A stretch of DNA of 64,000 bases from Parafrigoribacterium_A sp035571875 (GTDB lineage Bacteria; Actinomycetota; Actinomycetes; Actinomycetales; Microbacteriaceae), in the NCBI GenBank assembly GCA_035571875.1, contig DATNBR010000020.1:1-64000 (forward strand), written 5' to 3'. The first letter of the stretch is position 1, and the number at the start of each line of letters is the position of its first letter. Below the pieces are notes generated by a model, which saw only the letters and a list, made by a program, of their open reading frames with translations, did not search any database and was not told the DNA's origin. Below are positions 55,589 to 63,664 of the stretch, piece by piece. A program made the translations under genes and the position numbers.

Positions 55589-56290
55589 CTACGCGACTGA
55601 AGCGACCTCGCTGTAGCTCGCGGTCACCATGATCGGCAGGTGGTCGGAGGTGCCGCGCGGCAGCGTCTTCACGCTGTCGATCGTGAGCCCGATCGAGGTC
55701 GCGAGGTCAAAGTGCCCGCGGAAGAACTTGTACCTCGTGTACGTGCGACTGTCGCTCAGCGTGAGGTTGTAGCCGGAGTCCAGCATCCGCTCGTTCAGGT
55801 GGTTCTGGAAGATCGGGTAGTTGTAGTCGCCGACCATGAGCGTCGGCAGCCCTGGACCCAGCACCCGCAGTTGCTCGTGCGCGGCGGCGATCTGCTTGCG
55901 GCGCAGCGAGTTGAGTGCGGTGAGTGGTGCGGCGTGGAACGATGCGATCACGAGTTCGCGGCCGGCCTCGAGGTCGCGCATGCGGGTGCCGATGAGGCGT
56001 TCGTGCGCGGGCCTCAGAACCCTGTCGTGCAGGGACTTCTTGAGTTCGAAGGTCTGGGTGCTCATCGCGGCGAAGCGATCGTCGCGATAGTAGAGGGCGA
56101 GACCGAGGCGGTTGCGCATGGTCGAGTCAGCGAGTCGGAGCGACCCGACCGTGACGGGAAGGGCGACGGTGTCGGCCTCCTGCAGACACAGAACGTCCGG
56201 CTGGAACTTTTCGGTTATGGCAAGGAGTTCACTGCTGGCCCGATTCTTACGAAGGTTATAGCTGATGACCCGCACTGCGTGTTGCCTCAC
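55589..56290 (-). CDS. Short endonuclease/exonuclease/phosphatase family protein
   Basis: A 233-aa EEP-fold protein. ISYNLRKNR, CLQEADT with the catalytic Glu, VIASFHAAPL, VGDYNYP (GDxN) and GTSDHLPI supply the active-site set. It is near the lower size limit of the family and has no signal peptide. GTG 56290 is assumed; the GTG at 56275 is another possibility. Base composition is somewhat lower in GC than that of its neighbours. The reaction is unknown. Confidence 0.8.
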   Translation of the reverse strand: MRQHAVRVISYNLRKNRASSELLAITEKFQPDVLCLQEADTVALPVTVGSLRLADSTMRNRLGLALYYRDDRFAAMSTQTFELKKSLHDRVLRPAHERLIGTRMRDLEAGRELVIASFHAAPLTALNSLRRKQIAAAHEQLRVLGPGLPTLMVGDYNYPIFQNHLNERMLDSGYNLTLSDSRTYTRYKFFRGHFDLATSIGLTIDSVKTLPRGTSDHLPIMVTASYSEVASVA

Positions 56291-56388
56291 AATCGTTGAC
56301 CTGCGCTTCCACCCTATGCTGCGAAACTTGGTGCGCGCCTCACAGCGCCCTCCAGGTCGCCTGAACGATCGCGGCTCGGCTGCGAGGG

Positions 56389-57300
56389 TCAGCGCGCGTG
56401 CAGCATCGCGAGCCTGGCGAGCACGGCAGAGGCGAATCGAGCCTCGGATGCCGGGGCGGTGTGCACAAAATAGGACGGTTCAAAGAGCTCGGCTTCGAGC
56501 AGCGCCGGCCCCTCGTTCGTCTCGACCAGGTCGAGTCGCGCATACAGCGGCACGGCATCGCCGACGCCTCGCGCAGCCAAGACCGCGCTGATCGCGGCCA
56601 TCGTGAGGTCCGCGAGCGCCAATTCCTCGGGCGAGGCCTGCGCGGGCTCGATCGACTCCGTGTAGACACCACCGAGGAACTCGCCGCCGAGCTCGAGGAT
56701 CGGCCCCTTCACGAGTGCGTGCGAGAACACGCCGTCGAAGTACACGAGGGCCCGCTCGCCCACGGTTGAGACACTCTGGATCGCCGGTTGGATCATCGCC
56801 GTCTTGCCGATCGCAATGATGTGCTCCGCGAGTGCGGAAGCGCGCGGATCGCTCCGGTCGAAGAGGCCGGTGTTGCGCGAGCCGGCCGAGACGGTGGGCT
56901 TCACCACGACACGCTCGGTGCCCACCGCAGCGAGCGCCGCGACCACGTCCTCGCGTGTCGCGCAGAAGTGGGACTCCACAACCCGCACGCCGCGCTCCTC
57001 GAGCTCCGCCAGATAGCGCTTGTCGAGGTTCCAGCGGATGACCTCGGCCGGGTTGAGAATGTGCGTCACGGCGGATGCGCGGTCGAGCCAGGCGAGGAAC
57101 TGGGGCAGTTGCTCGGCGTAATCCCAGGGGCTGCGCATGACGGCGAGATCGAAGCGAGACCAGTCCACGGCGGAGTCGCGCCAGGACGGCACGTGCACAT
57201 CGATGCCCCGCTCTCGCAGTGCCGCCCGCAGCGGTTCGAGGTCGAGATCGTCGTGGCCGACGAACTCGGGATCGGTGCTGACGAGTGCGAGGCTGGGCAT
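56389..57300 (-). CDS. ATP-grasp enzyme, RimK/glutathione synthetase-like
   Basis: A 303-aa ATP-grasp ligase. The N-terminal domain starts SLALVSTDPEFVGHDDLDLEPLRAALRERGIDV, the ATP site includes VVVKPTVSAGSRNTGLFD, and metal-binding residues are in YARLDLVETNEGPALLEAELFEPSYF. Such enzymes form amide bonds between a carboxylate and an amine. The substrates are unknown. ATG 57300 is favoured over 57321 because TAGCCT stands 7 nt upstream of it. Confidence 0.83.
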   Translation of the reverse strand: MPSLALVSTDPEFVGHDDLDLEPLRAALRERGIDVHVPSWRDSAVDWSRFDLAVMRSPWDYAEQLPQFLAWLDRASAVTHILNPAEVIRWNLDKRYLAELEERGVRVVESHFCATREDVVAALAAVGTERVVVKPTVSAGSRNTGLFDRSDPRASALAEHIIAIGKTAMIQPAIQSVSTVGERALVYFDGVFSHALVKGPILELGGEFLGGVYTESIEPAQASPEELALADLTMAAISAVLAARGVGDAVPLYARLDLVETNEGPALLEAELFEPSYFVHTAPASEARFASAVLARLAMLHAR

Positions 57301-57349
57301 GGTGTCGAGGCTAACAGCCACCGACGGCGTGGTTCACCCCGCACGGGTC

Positions 57350-57355
57350 TAGCTT
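57350..57355 (+). promoter_or_regulatory. Candidate -10 box, leaderless cupin gene
   Basis: TAGCTT with a 6-nt spacer (TGAGGC) before ATG 57362. Confidence 0.5.
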
Positions 57356-57361
57356 TGAGGC

Positions 57362-57694
57362 ATGGACATTCCCCTCTCCGAGGCCGCGCTGACCGTGCGC
57401 GAGAACCTCTTCGAACTCGCGCCCATCACCGAGGGCAAACTCGGACATCACACGGTGCTCGCCGCACCCGGAGTGCGGGTCATCGTGCTCGCCTTCGAGG
57501 CGGGACGAGTGCTCGACGAACACATCGCGCCGAAGCAGTTGCTGCTTCAGGCTCTCGACGGCCGCCTCGTGGTCACGGCCGCCGGCACGCAGACGACTCT
57601 CGTGCCAGGTGGGTTGATGCGCCTCGACGAGGGGCTGCCGCACGCGGTCGAGGCACTCGAGGATTCGCGCCTGATGCTGACCCTGCTGGGCTGA
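57362..57694 (+). CDS. Cupin-domain protein
   Basis: A 110-aa single-domain cupin. VLAFEAGRVLDEHIAPKQLLLQALDGRLVVTAAGTQTTLVPGGLMRLDEGLPHAVEALEDSRLMLTLL covers both cupin motifs, with His in motif 1 and the second His in GLPHAV. The fold could bind a metal, but one of the usual His pair is missing in motif 1. Role unknown. Probably leaderless. Confidence 0.83.
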   Translation: MDIPLSEAALTVRENLFELAPITEGKLGHHTVLAAPGVRVIVLAFEAGRVLDEHIAPKQLLLQALDGRLVVTAAGTQTTLVPGGLMRLDEGLPHAVEALEDSRLMLTLLG

Positions 57695-57725
57695 GCGCTC
57701 CCGCCGCGGTCGCGAGCGAAGGCCG

Positions 57726-58736
57726 CTACGAGCGGGCCGCGGCCTTCTTGCGGGTGCCCTTCGGGGCATCCGGTGCGTCGGTGTTCGCGGTGTCTGTCTC
57801 GACGGGCTCGGCGGCGAAGTCTGCCTCGGTGTACACGTCGTCTGGAGACGTGGTGACCCGCGGCTCGCGGCCGGGCACGTACGGCGAGGGCTCGAGACCC
57901 GGGTGTCTGCGCGACTGCACGATGAAGAGCACGATGCCGATGATGATCGCGGCGAACGACGCCCAGTCGTTGGCGGGAATGCCGAGGAAGCCATCGCTCG
58001 TCGGGTCGATGCGGATGGCCTCGAGCCAGCTGCGACCGATCCCGTACCAGATGAGGTAGATCGCGAAGGCCTTGCCCCAGTGCAGTCGCACCTTGCGCTC
58101 GATGAGCAGGATGATGGCGACGCCGATGAGGTTCCAGATGATCTCGTACAGGAACAGCGGGTGGAACAGTGTGCCCTCGGCGAGGCCCGCAGGGAACTTG
58201 GCGTTGGTCGACTCGATCTCGAGTCCCCAGGGCAAGGAGGTCGGCAGCCCGAACAGTTCATGGTTGAACCAGTTGCCGAAGCGGCCGAGCGCCTGGGCGA
58301 CGAGCATTGCCGGTGCAAGCGCATCCGCGAAGGTCCAGAAGCGGATGCCCGCCATGCGGCACCCGATGAACGCACCCAGCGCGCCGCCCAGCAGCGAACC
58401 GTAGAGGGCATTGCCGCCGTCCCAGATGGCGACGGTCTCCCAGAGGTTGGCGCCGGGGTAGAAGTAGTCGCCGACGTGGGTGAGCACGTGGTAGATGCGA
58501 GCACCGATGATGCCGATGGGCACGGCCCAGAGCACGATGTCGATGACGATGCCCGGCTCCGCCCCCCGCTTGGTGAGCCGACGCGAGGTGATCATCGCCG
58601 CCACGAAGATGCCGATCAGGATGCAGATGGCGTAGGTGCGGATGACCAGCGGGCCGAGCTGCAGCTGCGCGAAGGCGGGATCCGGGCTGGGGATGCTCGA
58701 TGGCAGGCTCAGCAACAGGTTCAGCGGAATGCTCAT
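57726..58736 (-). CDS. lgt: Prolipoprotein diacylglyceryl transferase
   Basis: A 336-aa inner-membrane enzyme that moves diacylglycerol from phosphatidylglycerol to the Cys of prolipoproteins. The signature GRFGNWFNHELFGLPTSLPWG is complete, and ARIYHVLTH and GGNALYGSLLGGALGA match conserved loops. About seven helices. The cytoplasmic C terminus (about 275-336) is a disordered acidic and Ala-rich tail. ATG 58736 is chosen over 58766. It serves lipoproteins such as the amino acid binding protein at 29884. Confidence 0.93.
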   Translation of the reverse strand: MSIPLNLLLSLPSSIPSPDPAFAQLQLGPLVIRTYAICILIGIFVAAMITSRRLTKRGAEPGIVIDIVLWAVPIGIIGARIYHVLTHVGDYFYPGANLWETVAIWDGGNALYGSLLGGALGAFIGCRMAGIRFWTFADALAPAMLVAQALGRFGNWFNHELFGLPTSLPWGLEIESTNAKFPAGLAEGTLFHPLFLYEIIWNLIGVAIILLIERKVRLHWGKAFAIYLIWYGIGRSWLEAIRIDPTSDGFLGIPANDWASFAAIIIGIVLFIVQSRRHPGLEPSPYVPGREPRVTTSPDDVYTEADFAAEPVETDTANTDAPDAPKGTRKKAAARS

Positions 58737-58853
58737 CGCGATAGTGTCCTCGGCTCGAGTGCTCACGGGGGTGGGGCCCGAAGACCATTATGCGGTGCGT
58801 GCCGCGTCTTTCCAGAATCCTCGTGCCCTGGGGCCCGGCGTCCCCCGCTGGGC

Positions 58854-59243
58854 TCAGCTCTCCTGCGGAGCCGCGCCCGCCTCGGCCTCGGCCGCCTCTG
58901 CAGCCGCGAGTGCAGCCTCGACGTCGAGCGCCTTGAGCTGCGTCACGAGATCTTCGAGCGCGGCGGGCGGAAGTGCACCCGACTGGCGGAAGACGGGAAC
59001 GCCCTTCTTGAAGGCCATGAGAGTGGGGATCGAGGTGATCTGTGCTGCCGCTGCGAGCTGCTGCTGGTCTTCGGTGTCGACCTTGCCGTGAACGATGTCG
59101 CTGTTCGCCTCGCTGGACTGCTCGAACACGGGCTCGAACTGCTTACACGGGCCACACCAGTCCGCCCAGAAGTCGAGGAGAACGATCTCGTTGTCGGTGA
59201 TGGTCTTGTCAAGAGTCTCGCTGGTCACGGTAACGGTAGGCAT
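58854..59243 (-). CDS. trxA: Thioredoxin with Ala/Glu-rich tail
   Basis: A 129-aa thioredoxin. The active site WCGPC is in DFWADWCGPCKQF, cis-Pro in TSIPTLMAFK. The first 105 residues are a normal thioredoxin; the last 24 form a tail of Ala and Glu (DVEAALAAAEAAEAEAGAAPQES) that is probably disordered. GGAGGCTCC precedes ATG 59243. It lies 117 bp upstream of lgt on the same strand. Confidence 0.92.
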   Translation of the reverse strand: MPTVTVTSETLDKTITDNEIVLLDFWADWCGPCKQFEPVFEQSSEANSDIVHGKVDTEDQQQLAAAAQITSIPTLMAFKKGVPVFRQSGALPPAALEDLVTQLKALDVEAALAAAEAAEAEAGAAPQES

Positions 59244-59390
59244 GGAGCCTCCTCAGTGGTGTCGATTGTCGTCGTTCGGTCGTTCCATTCAACACGCAGC
59301 GCCCCGTTCATGTTCCCCGGAGACACTCAGCTTGACCTCGGAACGCGGTGCCGGCGCTGTGCCAGCACCGCGACAGCCGCTTAAAGTGAA

Positions 59391-59425
59391 ACCGCCGGCC
59401 GGATCCTTGGGATCCGACCGGCGGT
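59391..59425. terminator. Strong hairpin, terminator or RNA element
   Basis: ACCGCCGGCCGGATCC (59391-59406) pairs with 59410-59425 with one mismatch and loop TTG. On the minus strand it is followed by TTTCACTTT, giving an imperfect U-tract. No gene ends nearby on either strand, so it may end an unannotated RNA. Confidence 0.6.
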
Positions 59426-59518
59426 TGAAAATGATGCAGGGCGACGGTGACCAGTTGGCCGTTTACTGAATCGAATCACCCCCGCGATCCGATTCCGGAC
59501 TTGCTGTCCCCGTCGTCC

Positions 59519-59595
59519 CTAGCCCCCCGGCTAGTGCATATTTAGAAGATAGTCGGCGTGCACATAATGTGCTGCCCCCAATTGGGGGCGCCCCC
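59519..59595. other. Cluster of perfect palindromes
   Basis: CTAGCC-CCCC-GGCTAG at 59519-59534, CCCCCAATTGGGGG at 59575-59588 and GGGGGCGCCCCC at 59584-59595; the last two share the GGGGG block. Possible regulator-binding sites or alternative stem-loops. Confidence 0.6.
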
Positions 59596-59774
59596 ACGCG
59601 GGTGTCAGCTTTATGGGGGACATCGGGGTACAGAATTGTCCTCCATTTCCGGCTCGGCGCACGACCCCACGTGGCGCGGATTCGAGCGTCTCAGACGCGC
59701 CTTTCACGCGGATTCTGACGCTGCCCTCGCGCCCCGCATGGCGCCTACATCCCAGCAATCTAGGATGATTGACC

Positions 59775-60707
59775 ATGGAAGCCCCCACACTGGTCCTCAT
59801 CACCCGCCCGGTTCATCACGACCCAGCGAAGGGCTCGAAATCACCTTCCGCACCGGGCGTCGCCATAGACGTACCTGTCCACCCCGACGGCTTCGTCATC
59901 GCGGACCCGCACTCCCCCCGACTGCGCGTTCTCGACCTCGGTGCGACGCGGGGTGACGGCATCTTCGAGACCGTCGCGGTGACCGGAGGCCGGGCGCACG
60001 CGCTTGACGCGCACTTGGAACGCTTTGCGGCATCCGCTCGACTGCTCGACCTGCCCGAACCCGACGCGCGCGTCTGGCGACCGGCGATCGATGCCGCGAT
60101 CGCGGACCATGCTCCGGTTCCCGAGCTCTCGGTGAAGCTCGTGCTGACGCGCGGTATCGAAGGCACCGAGGTTCCCACCGCCTGGGTCTACGCCGAGACT
60201 GCGCCGGACTATCGCGCGGTGCGGGTTGACGGCATCCGCGTCGTGACTCTCGATCGCGGCTACCGGCATGATGTCGCCGCCACCTCGCCCTGGCTGCTGC
60301 AGGGCGCGAAGACGCTGTCGTACGCGGTGAACCGCGCGGCGCTACGCGAAGCGGCGAGGCGAGGGGCGGATGACGTGGTCTTCGTCAGCTCAGACGGTTA
60401 CCTTCTCGAGGGCCCGACCTCCACACTCCTCCTGCAGAACGGTAACCGGGTGAGCACGCCGCGCACCGACCAGGGCATTCTCGCCGGCACCACGCAGGCG
60501 AGCGCCTTCGAGTTCTTCGAGAGAGCGGGGCTCGAGACCGCCTATGACCTGCTGCCGGTCGAGGAACTGGCTCGGGCTGACGCGGCGTGGCTCGTCTCCA
60601 GCGTGCGGCAGGCGGCGCCCGTGCGTGCCGTCGACGGCGCGCCACTCGCCGTCGACGACGCGCTCACGGCCCGGCTGAACGAGTTCCTGCTCGGCGAGGC
60701 GCGCTGA
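59775..60707 (+). CDS. pabC: Class IV aminotransferase, aminodeoxychorismate lyase-like
   Basis: A 310-aa PLP-dependent fold-IV protein. LGATRGDGIFETVAVTGGRAHALDAHLERF is the usual N-terminal block, the PLP-binding Lys is in LLQGAKTLSYAVN, the Glu in GYLLEGPTSTLLL and the phosphate-binding TDQGILAGTTQ follows. It resembles aminodeoxychorismate lyase (PabC, 4-aminobenzoate synthesis), but a branched-chain or D-amino acid aminotransferase cannot be excluded. ATG 59775 is used; AGGA is 9 nt upstream, and TAGGAT ends 8 nt before the ATG. Confidence 0.83.
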   Translation: MEAPTLVLITRPVHHDPAKGSKSPSAPGVAIDVPVHPDGFVIADPHSPRLRVLDLGATRGDGIFETVAVTGGRAHALDAHLERFAASARLLDLPEPDARVWRPAIDAAIADHAPVPELSVKLVLTRGIEGTEVPTAWVYAETAPDYRAVRVDGIRVVTLDRGYRHDVAATSPWLLQGAKTLSYAVNRAALREAARRGADDVVFVSSDGYLLEGPTSTLLLQNGNRVSTPRTDQGILAGTTQASAFEFFERAGLETAYDLLPVEELARADAAWLVSSVRQAAPVRAVDGAPLAVDDALTARLNEFLLGEAR

Positions 60708-60714
60708 CGCGCTC

Positions 60715-61122
60715 TCAGTCGCGCGCCTCCTGCAGCAGCGCACACAGCGCCTCGGCGTAGGCGTCGGTCGCTTCCGCCGTGTCGAAGTCACGCGACTCGC
60801 CGCCGATGACGGCGTGCAGCCGATAGCCCTCGCCGTGCCGCTCGAGAGACTGAAAGGTGCCGCCGAGCAGCGACCGCAACTGGGCCTCTCGGGGCAGCCA
60901 CAGCGCATCCTCCAGCGCAACCGAGTCGAGCGCCCACTCCGTGGTGCCGTTGAATCCCAGAATCGTGCCGGTGTCGAACACGTGCGCCTCGACGGTCATA
61001 TCGCTCACGGTGAAGACCTCACTCTCGAACTCGTCGCGATCGATGCAGAACGCGTCGCCGGAGACGGGATGCCATTCGAGCCCGAGCTCGCGGAGACGGC
61101 GGGCCAGCGCTGTGGAGATCAT
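60715..61122 (-). CDS. Conserved actinobacterial hypothetical protein
   Basis: A 135-aa soluble protein: STALARRLRELGLEWHPVSGDAFCI, then FTVSDMTVEAHVFDTGTILGFNGTTEWALDSVALEDALWLPREAQLRSLLGG and a C-terminal helix. This sequence type recurs in actinobacteria, often under an unsupported label (pilus assembly protein CpaE). I see no motif of CpaE or any ATP site. Function unknown. GATACT lies 6 nt before ATG 61122, a weak -10 candidate. It converges on the pabC-like gene. Confidence 0.75.
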   Translation of the reverse strand: MISTALARRLRELGLEWHPVSGDAFCIDRDEFESEVFTVSDMTVEAHVFDTGTILGFNGTTEWALDSVALEDALWLPREAQLRSLLGGTFQSLERHGEGYRLHAVIGGESRDFDTAEATDAYAEALCALLQEARD

Positions 61123-61168
61123 CACCCCAGTATCCCGAATCAGGCTGGATGTCGCTGGCCGCGGGCTC

Positions 61169-62014
61169 TCAGCCGAGACCGGTGAGCCTCGACTGCAGCG
61201 CCAGCGCGTCGAACGGTGCGTGCACCTTCGCGTCATTGTCGAAGTACACGTAGCTGTCCTGACCGGCGTCCGCCCAGCCCCGGATCGTCTCGGCCCAGGA
61301 ATCGAGCGACTCCTCGCCGTAGCCACTCGCGTACAGTTCCGTGTCGCCGTGCAGGCGAACGTAGCGGAAGTCTGCGGTGTCCGCGCGCACCATGGGCCAG
61401 CGGCCTGCGGCATCGGCAGCCACGAGGGCGACGCCGTGCGAGCGCAACAACGCAGCGAACTGCGCGCTGTCGGTGAAGGTGGGCGAGCGCACCTCGAGTG
61501 CGTAGCGAATGGACCGCTCACGAAGGGTCGGCTCGAGCTCGAGCAGGGCGCGACCGTCGAGTCGGGCATCGTGGCCGCTGGCAAGTCGCGCCGCGTCGCC
61601 GAGGGTGCGCGGCAGCAGCGCGAGGAACTCGTCGAGTTGCGCCGCGTCGAAAGCGTGCCGCTCCGGCAGTTGCCACAGCACTGGCCCGATCTTCGGGCCC
61701 AGGGCGAAAACGCCGGAGGCGAAGAAGTTCGCCAGAGCGGTCTGCACGCCGCGCAGTCGAAGCATGTGCGTGATGAAGCGCGGCCCCTTCACGGCGAAGA
61801 CGAATTCGGGAGGGGTCTCGTCGTGCCAGCGCCGGTAGCTCTCCGGGCGCTGCAGCGAGTAGAACGAGCCGTTGAGCTCGACGGATCCCAGCCGTTCCGC
61901 GACGTATTCGAGCTCTCGGCGCTGAGCGAGCCCGACGGGATAGAAGACACCGCGCCAGGGTGCGTAGCGCCAGCCGGAGATGCCGATGTGCGCGCGCGGT
62001 CGCTGCCCTGCCAT
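61169..62014 (-). CDS. DUF72 domain protein
   Basis: A 281-aa TIM-barrel-like DUF72 protein. HIGISGWRYAPWRGVFYPVGLAQRRELEYVAERLGSVELNGSFYSLQRPESYRRWHDETPPEFVFAVKGPRFITHMLRL is the family hallmark, and YVRLHGDTELYASGYGEESLDSWAETIRGWADAGQDSYVYFDNDAKVHAPFDAL the C-terminal half. Enzymatic activity has not been established for the family. TAGCGT is 6 nt before ATG 62014, with GGAGGA as the spacer, so leaderless and ribosome-site starts cannot be told apart here. Confidence 0.9.
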   Translation of the reverse strand: MAGQRPRAHIGISGWRYAPWRGVFYPVGLAQRRELEYVAERLGSVELNGSFYSLQRPESYRRWHDETPPEFVFAVKGPRFITHMLRLRGVQTALANFFASGVFALGPKIGPVLWQLPERHAFDAAQLDEFLALLPRTLGDAARLASGHDARLDGRALLELEPTLRERSIRYALEVRSPTFTDSAQFAALLRSHGVALVAADAAGRWPMVRADTADFRYVRLHGDTELYASGYGEESLDSWAETIRGWADAGQDSYVYFDNDAKVHAPFDALALQSRLTGLG

Positions 62015-62020
62015 TCCTCC

Positions 62021-62026
62021 ACGCTA
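62021..62026 (-). promoter_or_regulatory. Candidate -10 box of the DUF72 gene
   Basis: TAGCGT with a 6-nt spacer (GGAGGA) before ATG 62014; the spacer itself looks like a Shine-Dalgarno sequence. Confidence 0.45.
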
Positions 62027-62107
62027 CGTCGCCGCTCGTGTTCGCGGCCCGGCAATCACCCGCGAATCCCCTGAAATAGCGGGTCGGCTGGCGCGGGGCT
62101 GCGTATC

Positions 62108-63643
62108 GTGGAGGAAGGTTTTCCCTTTTATCTGCCGCTGGAGGTGGTCGCGATCGACGTTCCCACCGACCCGAGATCCGTCGGCGGGGCGCCCGGTGAA
62201 GCGCGCGCGAACGCCGCGCTCACCGAGCCCGACACGATGCGCCAGTTCTCCGAATGGATGTGCGCCCAGCGCTGGTACGCAGGCAAGGGTCGCACCCCCA
62301 GCCTCAGGTTCATCGGCGGCTATTCACTGGCCGATGCCTCCGGAAGTGCGGCCATCCGCGTGCACCTCGTGCTCGACGAGGCCGAGACGCCGAAGCTCTA
62401 TCAGGTGCCGTTGACCGTGCGCAGCGAGCCCGCCGGAAAACTGTCCCCGGGTCTCGCGGCGATCAGCGGCGGGGAGCGGCCGCTGTACTTCTACGACGGA
62501 CCGCGCGACCCGGCCTTCGCCCACGCGCTGCTGCGACTCATCCTCGACGAGGGAACCGGTCTCGCCGAGGGTGCCGGCCTCGACGACGGGGAGTCTCCGA
62601 CAGGCGAAGCGCCCGTGTTCGTGCAGGGGCACACGGCGTTTCCCGGCGGTAGCCCGCAGATCGTCTCGTCACGAGTGCTCGGGGGCGAGCAGTCGAACAC
62701 CTCGATCGTCTTCGAGATGAAGGATGCCGAGGGCGCGCCCGCGGCACCCCTCATCTGCAAGCTCTTCCGTGCCCTCCACCACGGCGACAACCCCGACGTG
62801 GTGCTGCTCGAAGCACTGGGAGCCGCCGGGTCCCGCGTGGTGCCGCGCTCCATCGGGCACGTTACGGGCGAATGGCGCGACGACGGCCGCGCCGACGGCA
62901 GGGCGCACGGTCATCTCGCCTTCGCGCAGGAGTTCTTTCCCGACGTCGAGGACGCCTGGCGACTCACGCTGCGGGCCGCGGAAGAGGCCAAGGACTTCAC
63001 GAACGCCGCCCGAGCACTCGGGGAGGCGACGGCCGAGGTGCACGAGACGCTCGCCGCGGCGCTCGGCACGAGCGAGTGCTCGCCCGCAGACATCGACAGC
63101 GCCGTGGCGAGCATGCTGCGGCGACTCGACATCGCGATCAAGGAGGTGCCGGAGCTCGCGCGCTGGCGCGAGTCGATCGGTATCGTCTACGCGCGCGCCG
63201 TCGTGACACCCTGGCCCAGGCTGCAGCGCATCCACGGCGACCTGCACCTCGGGCAGGTGCTCGCAGTGCCCGGCCGCGGGTGGGTGCTGCTCGACTTCGA
63301 GGGCGAGCCGCTGCGCCCGATGGCCGAGCGCAATCGGCCCGATCTGCCGCTGCGCGATGTCGCGGGCATGCTGCGTTCGTTCGACTACGTCGCCGGGGCC
63401 TACGCGCTCGCGCATCCGGGGCTCTCGGCAACGGACTGGGCGCTCGCCTGCCGCCGGGCCTTTGTGGCGGGCTACAGCGCGCGCACGGGCCACGACCTGC
63501 GCGCGAATCGGCTGTTGCTCGACGCCTTCGAGATCGACAAGGCGATCTACGAGGCGATCTACGAGGCTCGAAATCGGCCGGACTGGTTGTCGATCCCGGT
63601 GGCCGCGATCAAGCGCCTCGCGGAGCGTTCCAGCGTTTCCTGA
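62108..63643 (+). CDS. Maltokinase-like phosphotransferase
   Basis: A 511-aa protein with the maltokinase N-terminal cap (FSEWMCAQRWYAGKGRTPSLRFIGGY at about 48-73) and an aminoglycoside-phosphotransferase-like kinase core: IVFEMKDAEGAPAAPLICKLFR with the ATP Lys, RIHGDLHLGQVL with the catalytic Asp, and VLLDFEGEP with the metal Asp. Maltokinase makes maltose 1-phosphate for the GlgE pathway; treS or glgE genes are not next to it. The start is uncertain: GTG 62108 overlaps a TATCGT hexamer, and GTG 62144 or ATG 62237 are alternatives. Confidence 0.82.
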   Translation: MEEGFPFYLPLEVVAIDVPTDPRSVGGAPGEARANAALTEPDTMRQFSEWMCAQRWYAGKGRTPSLRFIGGYSLADASGSAAIRVHLVLDEAETPKLYQVPLTVRSEPAGKLSPGLAAISGGERPLYFYDGPRDPAFAHALLRLILDEGTGLAEGAGLDDGESPTGEAPVFVQGHTAFPGGSPQIVSSRVLGGEQSNTSIVFEMKDAEGAPAAPLICKLFRALHHGDNPDVVLLEALGAAGSRVVPRSIGHVTGEWRDDGRADGRAHGHLAFAQEFFPDVEDAWRLTLRAAEEAKDFTNAARALGEATAEVHETLAAALGTSECSPADIDSAVASMLRRLDIAIKEVPELARWRESIGIVYARAVVTPWPRLQRIHGDLHLGQVLAVPGRGWVLLDFEGEPLRPMAERNRPDLPLRDVAGMLRSFDYVAGAYALAHPGLSATDWALACRRAFVAGYSARTGHDLRANRLLLDAFEIDKAIYEAIYEARNRPDWLSIPVAAIKRLAERSSVS

Positions 63644-63664
63644 GCCGCCTCGCTGCGGATCCGG

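Larger units (their letters stand above)
59244..59774. other. 531-bp intergenic region with hairpins and palindromes
   Basis: No protein gene is apparent: the best frames, including the one at 59531-59803 minus, lack a family match and a ribosome site. The region holds a strong hairpin at 59391-59425, the CTAGCC/GGCTAG stem at 59519-59534 and nested perfect palindromes at 59575-59595. It must carry the trxA promoter on the left and the pabC promoter on the right; the middle could encode a small RNA. Confidence 0.55.

Noticed and set aside
59531..59803. 90-aa minus-strand frame in the gap between trxA and pabC
   Set aside because: No recognizable motif, no coupling to neighbours, and it crosses the palindrome cluster and the pabC start.
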